Of a DNA stretch of 7,131 nucleotides, positions 3,788 through 7,131 are shown one piece after another. The position numbers were made by a program, and so were the translations under genes. The DNA is taken from the NCBI GenBank assembly GCA_026393335.1, contig JAPLAJ010000132.1, positions 1 through 7,131 of the forward strand, written 5' to 3'. This DNA comes from Rhodoluna sp. Its GTDB lineage: Bacteria; Actinomycetota; Actinomycetes; Actinomycetales; Microbacteriaceae. The notes beneath the pieces are model-generated. The model saw only the letters and a program-made list of their open reading frames with translations, was not told where the DNA came from and made no database searches. Each line of letters starts with the position of its first letter. Position 1 is the first letter of the stretch.

Positions 3788-6436
3788 ATGAAGGCAAGCA
3801 GAGCAATGCTTAGGGGAGCCCTGGCACTATTTTTTGTAGTTACATCCAGCCTTGTTTACGTTGCGCCAAGTTCTGTTGCTGTCGAAAGCTCTCTGGTTCA
3901 AAGATCTTTTAGTGCAGGAGTCAGCTCAACCTGTGCCTTGAGAGCCGGCAATTCCATCTATTGCGTCGGAGATAATACTTTTAAGCAACTCGGTGACGGT
4001 TCTATTTCCAGTAGCAGTGAGCCAAAGAAAGTTGCACTGCTCGAGTCCGCACTTAGCGTTACCGTTGGTAAATCATTTGGCTGCGCCATTGGTACTAACA
4101 AACTTGGTTATTGCTGGGGGACTAACTCAACTGGCCAACTAGGTCAGGGACCTCGTGGCCTATTTAATGGTGGACCTTACGCATCACAAATTAGCACCAC
4201 AGAAGAGCTCGTTGATATTCAGGCTGGGGACGATTTTGCTTGCGCATTAACCAAGGATTCTAAAGTTCTTTGCTGGGGTGGTGTTGCACAACTGACTGGA
4301 TTGGAACAAGCTGAGGCCTATCCGACAGACATGAAATTAACTGGCGTTCAGGCAATTGCAGTAGGCCCAAGCAATCTTTGTTACATCAAGAATTCGGTGT
4401 ACTGCATTGGCTCTGCACCGTATTCGTCTACCTCACAAATTATTCCTGAAACAGCGGGCGCAACTGATCTTGCCATAGGTAAAGATTTTGGGTGTGCGAT
4501 TGTTGGTTCAGTTGTCAAGTGTTGGGGTGACAATAGCAAAGGACAGCTTGGCCAAGGTAACACCTCGGCTATTTCAAACGCTGTAGTCATAAGTGGCTTG
4601 AAAGACATAAAGTCGATTACTGCTGGTTATCAATTTGCGTGTGCTCTGTCTGTCTCTGGTTCATCTTTCTGCTGGGGAGACAACTCAAGTAACCAGGTTT
4701 CATCTGGTGGCTCGATTCAGAATTTGAGAGTTCCAACTGCTATTCCAAATGCCGTCAGCATAGATGCTGGTTCAAACTTTTTGTGCGCAATGTTATCGGA
4801 TGGCTCGATCAAATGCCAAGGAGACAATTCGAAGGGGCAAAGCGGAACAGTTACTTCCTCGACTCAGCCGATCGGGCCACATTACCAAAGTGGCTTCACA
4901 CGGGTTGCCACTGGTGGAGCAACAACTTGCACAATCGATAGGTCAGCTCCTGAACTTTTCGCAGGCAACTTGAGTTGTTGGGGAGAACTGATTCCTAATG
5001 GGGTTGATGACACACTGTTCACAGATGTAGCTGTTGGAAATGTCAGTGCGTGTGCAATCAAGGTTGATGGTGCTGTTCGTTGTTGGGGATCGAATAGCGC
5101 TGGTCAACTTGGAGATGGTTCAAATCGATCTGCTACCACACCTACAGTTGTCAGCGGGTTAGGACTTTATAAAGCGAAGAACATAGCAGCGGGCTATAGG
5201 CATTTCTGCGCGAGCACGACAGATGGGTTAGTTTTTTGTTGGGGCGATGATTCGCGTCAACAGCTTGGTTATGTGCCTGATAGCAGCAATAGTTATAGCA
5301 AAGTGGCAATTGCAGTTGCTGGCATCGGAAATGCAGTAAATGTTTCGGCCGGCCTTTATCACAGTTGTGCTTTGCTAACTGACGGCTCTGTCCAGTGTTG
5401 GGGAGACAACTCCAAAAAACAGATCTTGAACAACTCAACTACACGCGTTGGGGTATCCCAAGTCACACAAACAGGGGTGGTAAGTAAGGTTGCAAGTGGC
5501 GGTTATGTGAACTGCTTCCTGCTAGCAGATGCCAGCGTCAACTGCGTCGGTGAAAACACTGACCTTCAAGCACCTGGAACGGTGGCAGGAACTTTCACCG
5601 ATGTGGCTGTTGGCCTCAACAGCGTGTGTCTGACAAAAGCTTCGGGAAACAGGGTCGCGTGTTTTGGTTCTAACTCCAACACCAAACTTGGTCGAACCGG
5701 TCTCAAATCATCTACCCCAACTGATGTGGGTACTCTCTCGGCAGAAACGATATATCAAGGCTTCAAGGTTATCGCCGTTGGCGATGAGCACGCCTGCACA
5801 ATTGGAGAAAACACTTTCCTTTACTGTTGGGGCTTGAACACTTCTGGACAGTTAGCCGCAAGCTTCGGTTTCCCGTCAGCGTTTGCAAAGGTAGTTCCGA
5901 CAATTGCAGGCAAGGCAAACGTTGGCGAGACTCTCTCCACCACAGTTTCCGCTAACGAACCATATGCTCAAGCTAGCTACTCCTGGTTCAAAGCTAGCGA
6001 CGATAAATCCTTAGGGCTAGTCATTAGTGGTGCAACCGAAGTTAAACATGTCCTCTCTGCTTCTGATCTAAATCGCTTCCTCAGCTCTGGTGTAAAACTC
6101 AGTAAATGGGGAGCAACTTCTACAGTGTTTAGGTCAGAATATGTCGGGCCAATTGCGAAAGCAACTCGAATACTTGTTTCGTCGGTACCTACAATTACGG
6201 GTGACGCAAAAGTTGGTCGTTTGCTAATCGCAAGAAGTGGGTCATGGGAAGCTGGCACCACATTGACCTATCAGTGGTACCGAGGAACAACGAAGATAAA
6301 TGGTGCCACCAAGGCCGTATACAAATTAAGTGCTACGGATCTCGGGAAACAAATATCTTTGTGGGTAACAGGCTCTAAACCAGGGCTTCCAAAAGTAATA
6401 AAGAAATCCTTGAAAACAAAAAAGATAGTTCGTTAG
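3788..6436 (+). CDS. Secreted 14-repeat RCC1-type beta-propeller protein with C-terminal Ig-like modules
   Basis: Residue numbers here count from an alternative ATG at 3770; the preferred ATG is residue 7 (882-residue product). A Sec signal peptide follows: basic MKASRAMLRG, a hydrophobic core to about residue 32, and probable cleavage after SVA37. Residues 46-697 hold 14 RCC1-type repeats of about 38-56 residues, each with a core like AAGxxxxCALxxDGxVxCWGDNSxGQLG. Every repeat has two cysteines, typically C-x9-C, and the protein has no others (28 in all), which suggests one disulfide per blade in an exported protein. Fourteen blades could make two seven-bladed propellers. Residues 710-888 hold two Ig-like modules and a basic tail (KKSLKTKKIVR). 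No LPXTG motif or C-terminal membrane anchor is seen. Family knowledge: RCC1 propellers are protein-binding scaffolds; the secreted Streptomyces beta-lactamase inhibitor BLIP-II is one. The ligand here is unknown. At least ten ATA isoleucine codons occur, against none in amtB. Confidence 0.9.
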   Translation: MKASRAMLRGALALFFVVTSSLVYVAPSSVAVESSLVQRSFSAGVSSTCALRAGNSIYCVGDNTFKQLGDGSISSSSEPKKVALLESALSVTVGKSFGCAIGTNKLGYCWGTNSTGQLGQGPRGLFNGGPYASQISTTEELVDIQAGDDFACALTKDSKVLCWGGVAQLTGLEQAEAYPTDMKLTGVQAIAVGPSNLCYIKNSVYCIGSAPYSSTSQIIPETAGATDLAIGKDFGCAIVGSVVKCWGDNSKGQLGQGNTSAISNAVVISGLKDIKSITAGYQFACALSVSGSSFCWGDNSSNQVSSGGSIQNLRVPTAIPNAVSIDAGSNFLCAMLSDGSIKCQGDNSKGQSGTVTSSTQPIGPHYQSGFTRVATGGATTCTIDRSAPELFAGNLSCWGELIPNGVDDTLFTDVAVGNVSACAIKVDGAVRCWGSNSAGQLGDGSNRSATTPTVVSGLGLYKAKNIAAGYRHFCASTTDGLVFCWGDDSRQQLGYVPDSSNSYSKVAIAVAGIGNAVNVSAGLYHSCALLTDGSVQCWGDNSKKQILNNSTTRVGVSQVTQTGVVSKVASGGYVNCFLLADASVNCVGENTDLQAPGTVAGTFTDVAVGLNSVCLTKASGNRVACFGSNSNTKLGRTGLKSSTPTDVGTLSAETIYQGFKVIAVGDEHACTIGENTFLYCWGLNTSGQLAASFGFPSAFAKVVPTIAGKANVGETLSTTVSANEPYAQASYSWFKASDDKSLGLVISGATEVKHVLSASDLNRFLSSGVKLSKWGATSTVFRSEYVGPIAKATRILVSSVPTITGDAKVGRLLIARSGSWEAGTTLTYQWYRGTTKINGATKAVYKLSATDLGKQISLWVTGSKPGLPKVIKKSLKTKKIVR
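3905..5860 (+). repeat. Array of 14 RCC1-type protein repeats (cysteine pair in each)
   Basis: The coding repeats are recognised by the cysteine pairs at residues (numbered from 3770) 55/65, 105/115, 158/168, 204/212, 242/251, 291/301, 339/349, 387/403, 428/438, 480/490, 533/543, 582/592, 620/631 and 676/686. Repeats 2, 5, 9 and 14 are closest to consensus (CWGxNSxGQLG). Repeats 4, 8 and 12 are the most degenerate, and repeat 8 has a 15-residue gap between its cysteines. At DNA level the copies have drifted far apart and share only short identical words such as TGGGGAGACAAC, so the duplications are old rather than recent slippage. Confidence 0.88.
5897..6433 (+). repeat. Two tandem Ig-like beta modules at the C-terminus
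   Basis: Module 1 (from residue 710, numbering from 3770) starts PTIAGKANVGETL and module 2 (from residue 807) starts PTITGDAKVGRLL. Both continue with a SYSWF or TYQWY tryptophan core, an xGAT turn and a LSAxDL segment; module 2 adds GKQISLWVTGSKPG. This PTIxGxAxVGxxL...YxW...GAT...D.GK pattern is a familiar repeat in secreted actinobacterial surface and wall-associated proteins. The modules contain no cysteine, in contrast to the propeller region. They probably act as a spacer or binding module; that role is inference. Confidence 0.7.
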
Positions 6437-7131
6437 CCAGCCAAGTTAGTTCCAACTAGGTGACCTATCACATAAGTCACTCCCATGGTCAGGAGGCTAA
6501 CTACTAGGTTTCGAAGAATTCCTCTACCTGATTTAGCTCCGCCAATTCTTGCACCGACAAAACCAGTAAGAATCAAAGCCAGAACGACAGATGCGACTGT
6601 TGCTTGAATTCTGAATTCGACCCAAGGACCTGCTACTGCAAGTAAAGGGAGCATGCCACCCAAGGCGAAAGCAACAAAAGACGAAAGGGCTGCTTGCAAA
6701 GGGCTCACATGGTGATCTGAATCAATTCCTAGCTCTGCTTCAGCATGAGCTTTAAGGGCATCCTTGGCCGTCAATTCTTCAGCTACTTGAATCGCTAGCG
6801 TAGGTGAAATTCCTTTTTGCTCATAGAACCATGCAAGTTCACGCAACTCGCCTTCAGGGTCGTCAGCCAGTTCCTTGCGTTCGACAAGAAGGGCTGCCTT
6901 TTCGCTGTCTTTTTGAGCGCTAACCGATGTGTATTCGCCTCCGGCCATAGAAATTGATCCTGCGACTACAGCAGCCACACCAGCGATAACAATGGTTGCC
7001 GAGGAGACGCCAGGGGAGGCTGCTACACCGAGGATTAGACCTGAGGTGGACATGATTCCATCGTTAGCGCCAAGCACACCTGCTCTTAGCCAATTGAGCT
7101 TTGCAGCCATTGAATTGCGTTGGAATTCAAC
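6433..7131 (-). CDS. VIT1/CCC1-family membrane metal transporter (probably cut by right edge)
   Basis: Reading from the ATG at 7110 gives 225 residues with the family architecture: TM1 with LNWLRAGVLGANDGIMSTSGLILGVA (5-30, charged Asp17), TM2 ending GSISMAGGEY (51-60), a cytosolic glutamate-rich helical domain (about 61-130, with EKAALLVERKEL, EGELRELAWFYEQKGIS, KDALKAHAEAELGI), then three helices (about 138-160, 168-188, 199-221). Family knowledge: VIT1/CCC1 proteins move Fe2+ or Mn2+ out of the cytosol, using the acidic domain between TM2 and TM3 to bind metal. The ATG at 7110 has no Shine-Dalgarno, and the frame stays open upstream to the edge (VEFQRNS precedes it). Many homologues have such an N-terminal extension, so the true start is probably outside the window. 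It converges on the RCC1-repeat gene with a 4-bp overlap at the stop codons. Metal specificity cannot be assigned. Confidence 0.9.
   Translation of the reverse strand, partial: VEFQRNSMAAKLNWLRAGVLGANDGIMSTSGLILGVAASPGVSSATIVIAGVAAVVAGSISMAGGEYTSVSAQKDSEKAALLVERKELADDPEGELRELAWFYEQKGISPTLAIQVAEELTAKDALKAHAEAELGIDSDHHVSPLQAALSSFVAFALGGMLPLLAVAGPWVEFRIQATVASVVLALILTGFVGARIGGAKSGRGILRNLVVSLLTMGVTYVIGHLVGTNLAG

Noticed and set aside
3905..5860. Repeats in the RCC1 gene as a CRISPR-like or tandem DNA repeat
   Set aside because: The repeats are at protein level with uneven spacing and strongly diverged DNA; no regular repeat-spacer structure exists.
6440..6475. Short palindrome TAGTTGGAACTA (plus strand TAGTTCCAACTA) inside the 3' end of the VIT gene as a terminator
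   Set aside because: The loop would be only 2 nt, the arms are AT-rich, and it lies within coding sequence without a T tract directly behind it.
3688..6500. Possible integrated element bounded by tRNA-Val
   Set aside because: No integrase gene is present and the tRNA-Val 3' end is not repeated anywhere downstream in the window.

Overview
The window looks like ordinary chromosomal DNA of a mid-GC actinobacterium. The evidence for this is an SseA-type rhodanese with the actinobacterial active-site loop CRIGERSSHTWF next to a SufE-like gene, an actinobacterial-type ZapE N-terminus, a tRNA-Gly/Cys/Val trio, and a VIT/CCC1 protein with the actinobacterial LNWLRAGVLGANDGI start. The base composition is closer to 50% GC than to the 65-70% of most soil actinomycetes. 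A small-genome aquatic lineage, such as the freshwater or marine Microbacteriaceae, is my inference and is not shown directly.

Left part (1-2015): on the minus strand, sseA (68-970) is followed after 2 bp by the first 22 codons of a SufE-like gene that runs off the left edge. This is a translationally tight sulfur-transfer pair. Divergently, across 82 bp, lies zapE (1053-2015), an AFG1/ZapE-type P-loop ATPase.

Middle (2016-3762): a 111-bp control region holds GAAAC half-sites spaced 22 bp apart, resembling a GlnR operator, plus a -10 element and a strong Shine-Dalgarno. It leads into amtB (2127-3392), an ammonium channel. amtB ends in a strong intrinsic terminator (12-bp perfect stem, TTTC loop, U tract). 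No glnK follows. Instead there is a cluster of three tRNAs: Gly(GCC), Cys(GCA) and Val(GAC).

Right part (3763-7131): directly behind the tRNA-Val CCA end, an extended -10 element sits 8 bp ahead of an ATG that has no Shine-Dalgarno, so the gene is probably leaderless. It encodes a secreted protein of about 882 residues with 14 RCC1-type beta-propeller repeats. Each repeat carries exactly one cysteine pair, so all 28 cysteines of the protein are paired. Two Ig-like beta modules follow at the C-terminus. This is the most unusual object in the window. A VIT/CCC1-family membrane protein gene on the minus strand converges on it with a 4-bp overlap and probably runs off the right edge.

Functional links are local: sulfur transfer (sseA with the SufE-like gene) and nitrogen supply (amtB under a probable nitrogen-responsive operator). 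The secreted propeller protein has no obvious partner here. I see no mobile element, CRISPR array or phage gene. No stretch over 300 bases lacks a gene.
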